From Amblyornis subalaris (Eukaryota > Chordata > Aves > Passeriformes > Ptilonorhynchidae), in the NCBI GenBank assembly GCA_018881555.1, contig JACAXG010000007.1, positions 14,365,235 to 14,429,234 on the forward strand: 64,000 nucleotides of DNA. The letters are read 5' to 3'. The position numbers and the translations under genes were made by a program. Positions 39,371-51,806 of this stretch are shown here, in pieces. The notes beneath the pieces are model-generated. The model was not told the origin of the DNA and did no database searches. It worked only from the letters and a program-made list of their open reading frames with translations. Position 1 is the first letter of the stretch; each line of letters starts with the position of its first letter.

Positions 39371-40131
39371 AGTGCAACACTTGAGGTATTTTTATTCCTG
39401 GCTTGGGCTGAATCTAGAAACTTGTGTCAAAATGACAATTTTACTCCGGTAGTATTGATTTCTCTGTAATCCCATCTGCCTGCATCTGCCCTGGAACTTC
39501 TTTCTGAGCTACCCCGTTCAGCTGTACACATGCCAGGGATCCAAGGTCTTGCTCCAGCACAGCCCAGCTTCGTAACCTGGGCTCAGATGTCTGAGGAAAT
39601 TGTGAAGTTATAAGAAAAAGCTGTGAGACAGCCTGTAAGAAAAGTAATAAGAAAAAAAGGTACAATTACAGAGAGAGTCAGAATTGTAGAGTCAAGGATT
39701 GTTAATACCTCAAAGAATTGAGAGGAGAAGAATCAATGTGGAAAAGTATTAACAAAATAAACTAGAGAAAATGGAGAGGCTCGTTGGAGGTCAGCAGATG
39801 TAACTGTGAGCCAGACAGGTCCTTGGTGCCAGCAGAGGTGGTGGAGGAGTGACAGCTTGGTCACACAGGGTGTCTGCTCCAGGGAGCTCCAGAGACTGAC
39901 CCATCTTCTCTGAGCTTGGGTCTGCCTGGCTGGGAAAAATCCTTTGATTCTCTTATCGGGGTAGTGAATAGCCCAGCAAGCCTTAAACTTGCTGTCTTTT
40001 GTGTGTGCTCATAAATAAAAAACAGCTTTATATTCTTAAGCTGTGCATGTACTGCTGGTGCTGTCTCTTTGCACNTGCCCAAATAAATTGACATCCACCC
40101 ACCCAAAAAGGCAATTTCAACAATGGCTCTT

Positions 40132-40172
40132 GGAAAGAGGGGAAAAAAAAAGGGAGGAAAAAGAGGAAAAAA
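40132..40172. repeat. 41-base pure purine tract
   Basis: Every base from 40132 to 40172 is A or G on the plus strand. Such polypurine tracts can form triplex DNA if mirror-symmetric; this one has only weak mirror symmetry, so I call it just a low-complexity tract. Confidence 0.75.
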
Positions 40173-41972
40173 CTAAGAAAAGCCCTAACCTCCCTGAAAA
40201 AGCTGANCTAAACCAAAAATCCAAATCACTTGGTCAGCACAGCATATCATGTGCTTCCTTTCCTTTTCTTTCTTGGTGATGTACAGATAGGACAACCTAA
40301 AATGGCAAAAAGTGATTCGGGACTATTGAAATCTAATTGCATTCTCACTTTTTGTTCACCTGCCTGTCAATTGATGTTAAGGATACAGTTCCAAAGACAA
40401 AGCATACTATTACTGATTATTCTCAAAGTATTTTGTGTTGTCTGCAATTACTTTTTCTATTGTATCAAGAGGAATTGTAGATGCAATAAAATTATTCAGT
40501 ATTTTCCCAAGAATTCAGGGTTGCATAAGGTTTGTGGGAGATGTTTTTTNTTATTTGAATTTCCTGTATAATTTCTCAGTTTAAAATTATTTGAGTTTTA
40601 ATATCTGTTAATCCAACCTGATTTTTAGTCTGATGTTCAATATGAAAGCTGAAATCTATGGTTTCAGCAGATGCTCAGGAGAAGAATTCTTTTCTGTTTG
40701 GTTTATTTCTTTGTCTCTCATTTAATTTTGTTTTACATTTTGATTTCAGGGGATTTTTTGCTGAAAATTCACCTTAGGTAAAAAGATACTTATAAAATAT
40801 ATATCACTGGAAATGACATTTTCTGCCTTGGAATTTATATGCCTAATCTGTGGTTTCAATCCTCCCTCATTATGTTTTTTGGATAATAGATTCTTTCACG
40901 TCTTTCCTCACCCAGCCCCTTTTCCTTCCTTTCTCTCTGTCTCTAATGCAATGTCCTCATTGAAATTAAAACTTATGCAGTAATAAACCTTTTCAAGACA
41001 TCATTGCTAAAATGTGTATGACATTTTAAAATATTAAATTTATTGAGAAGAATAATCCAGTCAAAAGAGGGAGATAATGACATCTTTTTAAAGACCAACA
41101 TCAATTTATATGGAAACCAATATTTTATTTACAGCATGGTGTATTAAAATACTCTGTGAGCAATGCAAGCTGAATGCTCTGGGACTGATTGTTATTTTAA
41201 AAGGCTGAAATTAGTTTACCCCATTAATTTTATTACAATGAAGAATGATATTATTTGAAATGAGCAGATGGTTGGTCTTCTTCTAAAGCACTAACAGAGA
41301 AATATTTTGTTTGGTCTATAAATTCAAAATTTTCATTAAAGTATCACTGCTTGATGCAGCTCAGGAAAAGAAAAAATCTGGTAGAAACTAAGCAATTACA
41401 CATGATATCTGTGTAGAACTGGAAACAAAAGCAGAGAACAATGAATAAAATAGGGAAATATCACTGGGCATTCAGGGGAGGTACAAAAGTTTCAAGAGCA
41501 GAAGTTTTGTTTTCTTTTGTTTTTGAAAAAGATGTAACAAATTAGAACATGAATTTTCAAATTCCTCTTACAGCTTTGAAACTGAATCATGATGAAACAG
41601 TAACATTGACATTAAATAACATGAAAGCCTTATCAGAGTAGGATTGAAAAGACTAAGAAGAGGAAAGAAAAACATAGAATAAAGATTTTAAAAAGATGTG
41701 GTTATAAAGGTAGTGGGTGATGGTGGGAGAGCTGCAGATGGAGANAAGGGTACTGAACAAATGTGATAAATGCTGTAGGGCAGTGGTACTCCTTCTTTTA
41801 AGTCCTATGTCAGAGCTTTCTGTACTTCTGTAATTTGATGCTAGTGCTGTGTTCACTGCAGGTGTAGGACATCTTTAAGCCAGAATTTATGCTTGTGTTA
41901 GCAGAATTAACTTGGTGGCTGAATGCAGATCTATTGTACTCCGGATTTGAAAAAATGCAGGTTGTTTAAGGG

Positions 41973-42690
41973 TGTCACAGTTTGGACAAACTTATGAGGA
42001 AGACTAGAGTAGTCTCCTCTGCAAACAATAGGGATCTAAAACTGCCTTNCCCCCACCTTAGGAATTTCTTAGAAGAAAGTGAAAAAAACCTGTTAATTTA
42101 ACAAACCAGGGTGCTGGGGGGTGCAACNCAGGCACCAGGGGAAGGGAAGAAAAAAAAATAAGTAATGTTAGATAATAAACCTCTCGTGGTGGAGTAACCT
42201 GAATGAATTCAGAGTCCTTTTTTCTGGTGTGGTTTCTGCTCTGTCTCTAGTTGGCTGCTAGGGTACAGTGTAGGCCCCTCTCCGGGCCTAGGATGGTGTA
42301 GGCCTCTCTCCGGGCCCAGGGTGTAGGCCCTGGAGTTCAGTTGTCTGTTTTACAGTTCCAAAGGAAGAAGGAAAAACCACGTTCCCAGAAAAAGCTGTTG
42401 TCTTTCCTTGCCTCAGCCAGGAGGCTAGCTAAAAAGCAAACAGTAAGTTCTTAACTCTCTCCGATCTCTCCTGAAAAACACAGGGCCAAGAGCGCGCAGG
42501 AAAAAAAGAAAGTAAAAGTGCTCTCTTTATCTCTTTCCTGAGAATGACAAAGCCGAGAGAGCTGGCTGCTAGAGGAAAAAAAGTAAAAGTGTACCCTTCA
42601 CNTTCAGCTGCTGAAAAACTGTGGCAGCCTCAGCAGTGATAAGCCAGGAATGTGAGTGTCCTTGAAGGAGTCAAAACATAGCGCCTGGCT
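41973..42690 (+). mobile_element. Putative endogenous retrovirus LTR or LTR-leader fragment
   Basis: The segment opens with TGTCACAGTTTGGAC, a start typical of many passerine endogenous-retrovirus LTRs. It is compositionally unlike its flanks: a G-rich run near 42110-42140, then an AATAAA (within 42172-42181) that could serve as the polyadenylation signal, then a C/G-rich part with a 2.5-copy internal GTGTAGGCC repeat (about 42268-42328). Further right are several A-rich blocks alternating with CTCTCT runs. I cannot place the 3' end or find matching target-site duplications, and no gag, pol or env frame follows. It could be a solo LTR, or an LTR plus leader left by a deletion. The start motif and polyadenylation signal are seen; the assignment to a retrovirus is inference. 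Confidence 0.45.
42268..42328. repeat. Short GTGTAGGCC tandem repeat
   Basis: The unit GTGTAGGCC-CCTCTCCGGGCC-TAGGAT occurs twice, followed by a partial third copy. It lies inside the LTR-like segment and differs strongly in GC content from the surroundings. Short internal repeats in U3 or U5 regions are common in retroviral LTRs and may bear regulatory sites. Confidence 0.7.
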
Positions 42691-42956
42691 TCTAGACCCA
42701 GCTTAAATGCACAGAGTTAATATTTTGCATGAAGCAGGAGATTGGAATACACTATCCTCATAAAGTCACCTCAAGACAAAGGGGTTGCAGATTAATATAA
42801 AAGACCAGAAAGAACAATGAACAAAGAGAAATGTTACATGCAAAAATGAAGGGCTTTTCCTTGAGTTAAAAGTGAGGGTCATGGTGGGAATCCAGTGAAA
42901 AGGAAGTATATTCAGAGTGAAGACAAGAAATAAGCAAACTGATACATCTGAGAATA

Positions 42957-42980
42957 AACAACAACAACAACAACAACAAA
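42957..42980. repeat. (CAA)n microsatellite
   Basis: About seven to eight perfect CAA units. Confidence 0.9.
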
Positions 42981-43279
42981 ATCCTGCTGGGAGGGTTGGA
43001 CTTTCAAGTAACCCTGCCTTGTTTCACACTTATGACAGAAGCCAAGCTTCATTTATGTGCAGTGCAGAAATTATACAGGCAAGGTTTTCAGTAAAGGGCC
43101 TGAAGAGTTAATGTTTAAGACCCATTTTTCAGTAAGAAATCATCGATCCTGTTTCACTTTTGTGAGTTATTTTTAATGAAGCACTTCTGNCAGAAGCAAT
43201 ATATGTCTCTAAGCTTTCTGCTTCTTCTCAGAACATGAGCATTTAGAAGTGCTTGGGCAGACTCTGGTCCATATATTTT

Positions 43280-43298
43280 CTTCTTGCTTGCTTGCTTC
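43280..43298. repeat. (CTTG)n short simple repeat
   Basis: Three to four CTTG units with flanking CTTC variants. Confidence 0.7.
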
Positions 43299-43804
43299 TT
43301 TCACATAACATTCATCTGGGAGGCTTCAAAGAGAGTCCTGAGCACAGTATGCCTGTAGGAATAGGAAAATGCTTAGATAATTAAGTCCTCATGCTAGAAC
43401 TGATAAGCAACTTAAAATGAAATGACTCTAGGAACTTAATATAAAGATTTATGGCTGTTTGTTTGCAGCTTAGAACTCTTCATCAGTCTGCAAAGTGTAA
43501 CAATGCACAGCTTAAAATGGTCTCAGATGGATCTGATAGTTTGATAGACAAATTGGAGCAACANAAACCTTTGTGCTGCTGTGATTTAGGAGGACGAAGA
43601 AAAAAGGACTTAAACAATTATGTTATTTATTATTCTACTTTCAACTTCTATTGGTCTCTACATTTTTATTAAATTGAGTAAGTGTCAGCTAAGCATTCTG
43701 TCAATGGGCTTACGGCAGTGATTCATACAGTCTCCTTCACCAAAAGAAATTGAGTCATTTTAAAAGATGAAGTGGTTAAAGTGATTATTTTTGGTAGTTG
43801 ATCT

Positions 43805-43842
43805 ATGTGTGTGTGTGTGTTGGTGTGTTTATGTGTATATAT
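43805..43842. repeat. (GT)n microsatellite
   Basis: An eight-unit GT block followed by imperfect GT and TA units, typical of a degraded dinucleotide microsatellite. Confidence 0.85.
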
Positions 43843-46568
43843 GGCTGGTTACAGACTTGAAGTAATTAACTTGCTGCAGAATTCCTTTAAGTATGCAAGC
43901 AGGTGAAGGGAGATTCCCTCGAACGTTTCTAAGAGGGTTTTTACAAGGCAATGTGTATTTGAGAGGTTGAGATTCTCAATGTTAATGTACAGAAAACATA
44001 GACTTTCTGACTGGAATGACCANTAGCTTAGACACACAGAGAAGGATGACACAGACACAGATCTTCAACTTGTAGCTTTATTTTTACAATGTGATTGACA
44101 TAACTAATTGAGCATATATTGCACTTAGTACATAGATATAAGGTGACCACCCAAGATGGTGAAGATATTAAAAAAATCCTTTGGTGCAGGGGGGTGGGTG
44201 TGTTTGATGTGGGTGAGAAAAATGAGGCAGAACAANGAGATTAATGCAGCTGAATTTGAAGTGCTCTTCTTCTCCTTTCCAAGGTCATGGTCTGCCAGTT
44301 TGGGTTCTATAATGGGTCAAGAGCCACCAAGTTGTTTCTGGGTCTGCTAATAACTAAAGCTCACCTGAGAGGCCTTTTGAGAGTTTGCTGACTCTGTGAC
44401 AAAGAGTTANCTGCCTCCTGCTCTGGGCAGCTGCTTTTTATTCCTGGTGCTGTGGAGGAGTATGTGCTTAGTCCTTGTCCAGCAGGAAAGAACAGTCTTG
44501 CTGGTCTCTTCTGTATTACAGGACCATGTGCTTGTAACACAGATGTCTCTGCTTCTGTTAGGGCCTATTAAGGCTGAAGAAAGAAGCTGGTATTTACTCT
44601 TTGGCAATTTGCTAGCTCAGGTGAGTTCAGATTTACATATTCTTGTGCACCTAGCATGCAATCAACTTTCTGATTTGGGCTCTGGTGCGGGTAGCCATTA
44701 GTGAGTCATCTTTCTGCTTGGCCAAATCTTTCACTAATNGGAAATATTTTAACAGTAAAAGTTTCCAAGCAGAATCTGGGCAAGGCCTCGAGACTGTTAT
44801 TTTTACATGTTGCTATTTGAGACCAGACACGTAATTGCTGAGAGCATCATGGAAAGTACCATGGCCGCTGAGTGATCATTAAGGTTTGGACTGAATTCAG
44901 CACTTCCCAGCTGGCCACAGTCAAGACATGGAATTACTAGAGTAACTTACTTAAGGAAAAGTATCAATTTGTCTTTGCTTTTTGTGTATATGTAAAGTAG
45001 CTGCATGAATCCATTGGTTGTAGCTAGAAACACAAGTTTTACTCTTAACTACATAGTAGCTGAGTCTGTGTTTTATGTTAAAAGGTTAAAAAAGCTTCAA
45101 TAGGAGGCCCTGTACTCATGATCAACAATAGAATTTTACTGGAATGTTTAACTGCATCTCCCATGCCAGTATTTGAATTATTTGAGTTTGTGGTATAGCA
45201 TAATATAACTTGACTCTTGCAGATCTGTAGAAATTTTAAATACATATGCATGAAAACCTGCTCAAGTGATTTTTCTATTCACTGCAATGTGCTTTGGGTG
45301 GTCAATAATTAATAATAGTAACAGTAACAACAGAAGAGGTTATGCCCTTCTTGAATTTCTTGGATTGCAATTGCACCTGTGGGATTTTATTGTGCACCTC
45401 TGAACTGGATATCAACACTGCTGTTGACTTTGGAGCCTATGCTATTAGTATTTACACCATGCTTGCTGCTTCTGGGCATCAGATGGTACCTGTGATGGGC
45501 CTAGAAGAATTCTCATTGACTTCCTTTGGGTTTGGACAGTGTCCAAGCTTTGAAACTGTTGGTTAATCCCAATGTCTGCAGGTCACAAAAAGGGTAAAGG
45601 TTTACTCAGGCAAGTACAAGACAGATTAAGCGCTAGGCTTATGCCCCTGAAATTGCTTTTTAACAGAACCTATGTGGAGAGCTTGACAGCTGTGAAGGAC
45701 CACCAGTTCTCCATCTATGTAGCTGTCGTTTGTATTTAGAGTGGCTCTAATAGGTCAGTAAATCTTTGGCAGGAATGATCTCTACTTGTTTATACATGGT
45801 TGAGATTTCATATTCTCTGGCACATGCTCCTTCACTCTCAGTGTTTTAAGGATACAAAGGCTTTGTGTGACTCAGAATACAGTGCTGCAGAGCCCAGACT
45901 GTATTTTCAATACCTGCTACAGTCCCTACAGAGATTGGTAGAGCTGTTGGATGAAAAATCAGANAAAATACAGTGGAAGGGAAAGGAATCAGTGATAATG
46001 AATATGTGAGGAAGAAAAGGATATAAACTATGAATTGTATAAAGTTAATTGACATTAAGTACTTGCAGCTGTATTTGTGCATGGGCTGCTTTTCTTGTAT
46101 GAAAAAATATTCAATTTTCAATATATTGGATGTGAAAATTCATGGCAGGTATGTTTTTTGTACAGCAGGATAATATGATATATTGAGCTGTTTGCAGAAG
46201 ATAGGAGAAATAATAGGTGATTAATTGTCAGCTCAAATTCAGCCGCAGATTTTGACGTAATCTTCTGATTCGNATGCAGGGAAATTTTGAAACTTGTCCA
46301 TTTTCCTAGGTAATAAAAACAGCATTGCAATTGGGCCTTTTGTATGCTTTTTCTTCTAATTTGCTGTAAGGTGAAATTTGACTACTTTCACATTTGTAAG
46401 TTGGAACAGCTTCTTGTGCAGGTATTNTCCTTCCCATCAGTATTTGATCAAAGTCCTTGAAACCGATGCCCTCATTGAGGAGTCAGCTAAACTGTCTGGT
46501 CACTGTTGTGTTTGCACACAGCTGCTTGTAATGTGGATGTGTCATAGGGGTTCTTTCCCTCAATAACA

Positions 46569-47382
46569 GAAGTTATGGTGCCATAGGAATAAGTGAAACA
46601 CGAGGGGACAACTGATGCGACTGGGGGACCACAATGGATGGCTATGAGCTGTTTTGCAAGGACAGGCAGGGAAAAAGAGGAGGAGGAGTTGTNGTGCTGT
46701 TTGTTAAAGGAGAATCTTGAGGGTATGGAAGTGAACTGTCCAAATTCCAGCCCTATGGAATGCCTCTAGATCAAGATCAGAGGGGTTGCCTTCAAGGGGA
46801 ACCTTAGAGTTGGTATCTGCTACTGAATTTCAAACCAAGACAATAAAATCAGCAAAGCAGTATTTGGATCACTTAGGCAAGCTTTGGAACCTGATTCTTA
46901 TGGGTGACATCACCTACCCAGACATTTGTTGGAAGAACAATGCAGCAGCTCACACATCATCCATCAAGCTTCTGGAACGCACAGAGGACTGCTTCCTCAC
47001 CCAAGTGTTAGATGTGCCAACCAGGAAAGAGGCACTGCTGAAGCTGTTACTCACACACCAAGAAAAACTGCTTTGTAATATCTCAGTTAATGATAGCCTT
47101 GGCTGCTGTGATCACAATATTGTGGAATTTGGGATCCTGTTGAGCACACTGAAGACTAGTGCTAAGCAAAAGGTTTTAGATTTTTGGAAGAGGAAACTCA
47201 TCTTGCTCAGAGCTCAGCTGGGAGGGATTCCATGGGAAGCTTCCATGGAGCATAAAGGAGCTAGTGGGTGCTGGGAGTTTCTCAGTAATACTCCCCTGGA
47301 AGCACAAAAACAGTTCATCCCCTTTAAAGGCAGGGAAGTAGGTGGAGCAAGAGACCTCCTTGGTTTAACTGTGACCTTCTGA
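46569..47382 (+). pseudogene. CR1 ORF2 endonuclease domain remnant
   Basis: The domain nicks target DNA to prime reverse transcription. The first part, 46569-46785, is in other frames and carries IGISET (46583-46600) and MDGYELFCKDRQGKRGGGV (from 46634). The rest lies in a 198-codon open frame at 46786-47382 with LMGDITYPDICW, the conserved GD catalytic strand, and DHNIVEF, the conserved D-H pair. The family's usual S-D-H is here C-D-H, so the serine is replaced. The linker continues in another frame at 47404-47682 with the ACRHAVRKPKA and LARDVKSHNKGFF blocks typical of the region between endonuclease and reverse transcriptase. Confidence 0.9.
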
Positions 47383-47403
47383 GTGTGCTGAAAACCAAGA
47401 GAA

Positions 47404-48891
47404 GTGTACCAGAGATGGAAAAGCAGACCTGTTGAGAACTGCAAGGGCGTTCCCAGGGCATGCAGACATGCAGTTAGAAAACCAAAAGCTCTGATCAAAT
47501 TGAAATTGGCCAGAGATGTCAAAAGCCACAATAAAGGGTTCTTCAGGGATGTTAACACCAAGCAGAAAGAGGAGGGAAATACTGGCCTGGTATTAAACAG
47601 CAGAGGTGAATTAGTCACCACCAATGCTGAAAAGTCAAAGGTTCTCAACACTTTCTTCATCTGTCTTCACCAGCACAGTTGAGCCCCAGGCTTGGGAACA
47701 AAACCCCAGGCTGGTGCAAACATGGCCCCACTGTCAGTGAAGGAAGAGTTCGTATGGGATCTATTACAGGGGCTTGGCCCCCACAGATCAGTGGGCCCTG
47801 ACATTGTCCTCCTGAGGGTGTTGAGAGCTGTCTGACAGCACTGGGAGGCTGCTCTCCATAACCTTTGAGTTGTGGATATTGGGAGATGTCCCAGAAGACT
47901 GGAAGAAGGCATATATTGCCCCCATCTGCAAGAAGGGATTAGAGGAGGATTTAGGAAATTTTAGGAGCAGCAGACTTACTTCAATCCCTGTGAGAATTAT
48001 GGAACACATCCTCCTGGGGGCCATTAGAAGTCAGATGAAGAACATGATTGGGAAAAGCCAGCATGGATTCACCCCGGGCTGAGGGTGAATGAGGTGCATG
48101 ACAAACCTGACAGCCTTCTATGATAAAATAACTTGCTTGGTAGATTTGGGATGAGTCGTGATCATTGTCTACCTGGATTTCTCCAAAGNTTTTGATATGG
48201 TTTCCCAATGCCTTCTCCTAGAGAAGCCAATGGGTTAAGGGTCTGGACGAGGGGTTCATGTGGTGAGTGGGGAGTTCTCTGACAGGCAGCACCCAGAGGG
48301 TGGTGGTAAACAGCTTCTCAAGCTGTCAACCTGTCACAAGTGGGGTCTCCCAGGGATGATATTGGGCCCAACAGTGGTTAATATCTTTCTAAGTGAGCCA
48401 TAAGATGGGATCAAGTGTACCCTGGCAGAGTTTGCTGATGGTGGCAGGCTGAGTGGGGAAGTGGACACTTCAGAAGGGAGAGCCACCCTGCAGNAAGACC
48501 TGGATAGGCTGAAACAGTGGGCTAATGAGAACCTTGTGAAGTTCAACAAGTACATGTGTAAGATCTTGCACCAGCGAAAACATAATCTGGGAGCACAGGA
48601 TCTACCCAGCTGGGAAAAGCTCTGTGGAAGGGGACTTGGTGGTCCTGATGGACAGTGAGCTCAGTATGAGAGGACAGTGTGCTGCTGCAGCAAAGAAAGC
48701 CAACAGGATACTGGGTGGAATCAACAAGGGCATCACCAGCTGATAAAGAAGTCATTATTGTCCCACTCTACTCAGCTTGTCACACCACACCTCGAATAGC
48801 ATGTTCAGTTTTGGTCCCTGCTATGCAAATAATTTGTGGACAGACTGGAGAGGATCCAGAGAAGGGACACAAAGGACTAGGAAGCCTTTGA
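47404..48891 (+). pseudogene. CR1 ORF2 linker and reverse transcriptase remnant
   Basis: The reverse transcriptase copies the element's RNA into DNA at the nicked target. Visible blocks, in several frames, are VPEDWKKAYIAPICKKG and LTSIPVRIMEHIL (47870-48082), SQHGFTPG just before a stop, YLDFSK-FDMVSQ (48167-48206, the first catalytic aspartate is kept), GPTVVNIF, and DLDRLKQWANENLVKFNKY (in 48461-48658). The diagnostic FADD box reads FADG (48431-48442): the second catalytic aspartate is lost, which alone would abolish polymerase activity. Several stops and frameshifts agree. Short ORFs on the opposite strand (for example 47214-47660) are shadows of this gene. Confidence 0.93.
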
Positions 48892-49210
48892 GAAAAGGCT
48901 GAAAGAGCTTGATTTGTTCAGCCTTGAGAAAAGAAGGCTTAGGGAAGACCTACAGGGACCACTATGTTCCAGTATTTAAAGGATGGCTACTAGGAAGACG
49001 GAGACTCCCCTCTTACAAGGAGTCAGATGGAAAAGATGAGCTGTAATGGATACAAGTTACTCCTGGGGAGGTTGTGATTGTACACAAGAGGAAAATTTTT
49101 CACAATTAGTTCAATCAGCCATTGGAATAATCTCCGCAGAGAAGTGGGGGATTCTCCAATATTGGANGCTTTTAATGTTCAGCTGGACAGGGTGCTGGCC
49201 CATTCTGATT

Positions 49211-51806
49211 TTATGTAAACATGTGCATAATGCAGCTTTCAAGAGACATGTGACATATTTCCCCCTTTTTTTCTTATTTTTTTTCTTTTTATTTAAGTGG
49301 TTGGCTATCATTAAGTTGTTCTAACATGGCTTGAAGCCTCTATTAGGAATTACATTTTCACTTCAGGATTTGCTTTATGAGGAACACTGCAAGGAGTAAT
49401 GGTTTGGAAACCTAAGAACCTAAGCCTGGAAAGAGCCAGAGGCTGTGAATGGCTCCTNCTGCAGTGCACAAGCTGCTTCAAAGGGGGAATGTCACAGAGG
49501 CCATATTAGTTTAATTTGAAAATGAGCTGAGTAATTGTAATATTGAGTATGACTGAGTAAAATCAATGTACAAAAAAGAAATCCTACAAGTGAAAACAAC
49601 AACATCAAAGAACCCCTCAAACCCTAGTGCCTTAGATTGCCTGTTTAGGGGTAGTTTAAGTGTGTGATGCTAATGAAGCACTGAAGATGCAATTCCATAT
49701 CAGGACTGTACAGATAGGTATGAGTGAACTTGATAGGAGAGTAGCAAATCTGTCACGGGAGGCCTCTGTTATCTTTACATCAGTANAGTATAATGAAAAC
49801 TAAACATCTGGACCTAGGATGCCCAAGTCCTAGGAGGTAATCTTCGCCTTTATCTCACCTCTGGGAGAGCAGCTCTCTCCTCCCTTGGTGTTCGGCCTCA
49901 TTCTGAAAATTTTGCATTGCTCTGTTTTATTCCGTATCACTTCTTAGAAAAAGCACCTCTCTGCTTTTTCTTGTGCTTCTTGTCTTTCCTTGACATTGCT
50001 TAGATCCTGAAGTATTTCTGAAGATCCAATTTCTGTTCAACTGAGAACTTTTTGAAGTAAGCGTATGTATATTTAGAATTTAGTGATGCTTCTTTGAAGA
50101 ACTGTTCTCTCACTCTTTGAAAAGCTCTAATGAGTTTCCTTAGTTTGATTTAGAAACATAAAACAGCTCAGTGTTATTGTAAAGACTCCAGGTATGTTTC
50201 ATAATACATCTTATGGAAATGTTTGATGCTGCAAAAGAAAAAAAGGGAAAGTCTGGGTTTGTTTTCAGGGTTTTTTTGTTAGTGAGCTGGCAGACAAAGA
50301 ACAAACTAAGAACAAAAACTGAAGCTACATTCTACCCTTTGGTTTGGTAAAGATGTCTGTCACCAACCAGAAGCACTGCAGATANTAGTCTTGGTATAGG
50401 AAATCATTATTGATTTAACATGAGAATGACTCAGCACTTTATAAAAAATGGGATCTGTTGCGCAGTTAATGCAATGAATTAAATAAAATCACTGTTAGAA
50501 ATTACCTCGGGAGGAGGAATCTTGTCTCTGATACTTTTGGTTTTCCTTACACAAAAGTGATGAGCTTGGAATCGAGCACAAAGGCATGGACAGAGTCCTT
50601 AGGTAAATGTGTTAGGAAATCTTTGCTGTATTGTCCTTACCCTCCCCTTCCACTGTGTGTTAGGTCTCCAGAGAAAGTAAAAGTCCTTCACACATGCCAG
50701 TGGCAATGTGCCAGACTTGGGTACTGTGGTGCAAATCAAAAANCATTCTATTAATATCAATGGTTTTTTCTTGAAAAACTAACCAAAGTGATGCACTTCT
50801 CAGATAATGCCTTTAGGAACTTGGCATAGCTCAGTGAAGTGCCTGGCTTGGTGTTTGCATGTNACTGGATGTGCTTCGGAAGTAAACTAAGAACTGGATG
50901 AGGAAATAAAACTGATTGAGCTGCTGTTTAGTTCCTTTCTGGGCAATTCAGTTGCAAAATGCTGTACCCAACACATCTTGAGTAAGAGTATTTGTGCTTT
51001 CAGGACGGCCTTTGTTCTTCTGTTTTCAACCACCTCTCCTCCATCTTCATCTGATAACAGTAAATATTGACTCTAAATACAGAAATANTCCTGACTGACG
51101 GTGATCATGAAAATATTAATGAGTTTACTTCAAAATCATATGGAAATTCTGCTAAATATCAACTCTGGTTTTTAGAAGTATCTTATCTGAAACTTTCCGT
51201 ANGCTGAGAATTTGATGAAAACTATTTTCCATATATTCATCACCATCACATCTTTTTCTTTTGGAAATAGAAGTGTGGTAACTTCTCCTGCTTTGTGGTG
51301 GCATTTAGACAAGTTTAGGTTCTCTTTTTTTTCCTCTTCTCTCTAGCTGGGGAAGGATAACTACAGCCAGGCAAGTTAGGGGTGAATTTGTAGTTCACTA
51401 GTCAGCCTGTGGTTGTGCTCAGTGTAGATACTCTTAGTTGTTTACTGCATTGCAGAGAGACTTTCCAATTCCGGTAAGAATCCTTAGAAGGAAAAAGCAG
51501 TTATGAGGAAATGGTGAGATACACGCTGATGTCTTTACCCATTTATATACAAAGTTATCCTATGTGGAAAAGACCCAAAAGTATTACCTACATTATATAT
51601 TTATGTTTTTTTTACCTGAGGAGTAATACATGAGAACCAAATAACTTGCAATTTGTGTTAGCAGTGAATTGTGTAGTTGTGTTTTAGTGTTTTCAGCATT
51701 CCTTTTGTTCTTTTGTTAGAATATTAAACTTTTTTTTTTTTGCTCTGGAGGAATTATTCAGGATAAGTGTAAGATATGTTGATGCCATCTCTTCAAAACT
51801 GAATTT
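49211..51806. other. Non-coding stretch between two CR1 copies
   Basis: A pyrimidine-rich segment (49258-49300) directly follows the CR1 3' UTR. Beyond it are unique, AT-rich sequence and a T12 run near 51730-51742. ORFs are under 70 codons and unremarkable. I recognise no gene or repeat. Confidence 0.6.

Larger units (their letters stand above)
38695..41972. other. Non-coding stretch between SINE and LTR-like segment
   Basis: No exon or RNA gene was recognised. The stretch contains a TTTG/TTGG-rich tract (39298-39370) and a pure purine run (40132-40172). The plus-strand ORF 40230-40571 (113 codons) and minus-strand 39861-40106 are not similar to any family I know. Confidence 0.6.
42691..46568. 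other. Non-coding stretch between LTR-like segment and CR1
   Basis: No gene is recognised. Simple repeats are (CAA)n at 42957-42980, (CTTG)n near 43280-43298 and (GT)n at 43805-43842. Plus-strand ORFs at 44396-44701 (101 codons) and 45342-45566 (74 codons) have no similarity that I know of and no convincing flanking splice sites. Confidence 0.6.
46569..49210 (+). mobile_element. CR1 LINE, degenerate, 5'-truncated
   Basis: This is a CR1-clade non-LTR retrotransposon. Translation across three frames gives, in order, an apurinic-type endonuclease, a linker and a reverse transcriptase, then the C-terminal region and part of the 3' UTR. A full CR1 is about 4.5 kb. This copy lacks ORF1 and the 5' UTR, starting inside the endonuclease near the IGISET motif. 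Frame changes and stops are frequent, the longest open piece being 198 codons. The 3' UTR is readable to about 49,200, but the expected ATTCTRTG tail is absent or unrecognisable. The copy is clearly old and dead. Divergence of its 3' part from the other CR1 copies in the window suggests a different CR1 subfamily. Confidence 0.95.

Noticed and set aside
47214..47660. 148-codon minus-strand ORF
   Set aside because: It lies antisense to the CR1 ORF2 and is a shadow frame; the plus strand carries the recognisable endonuclease and linker blocks.
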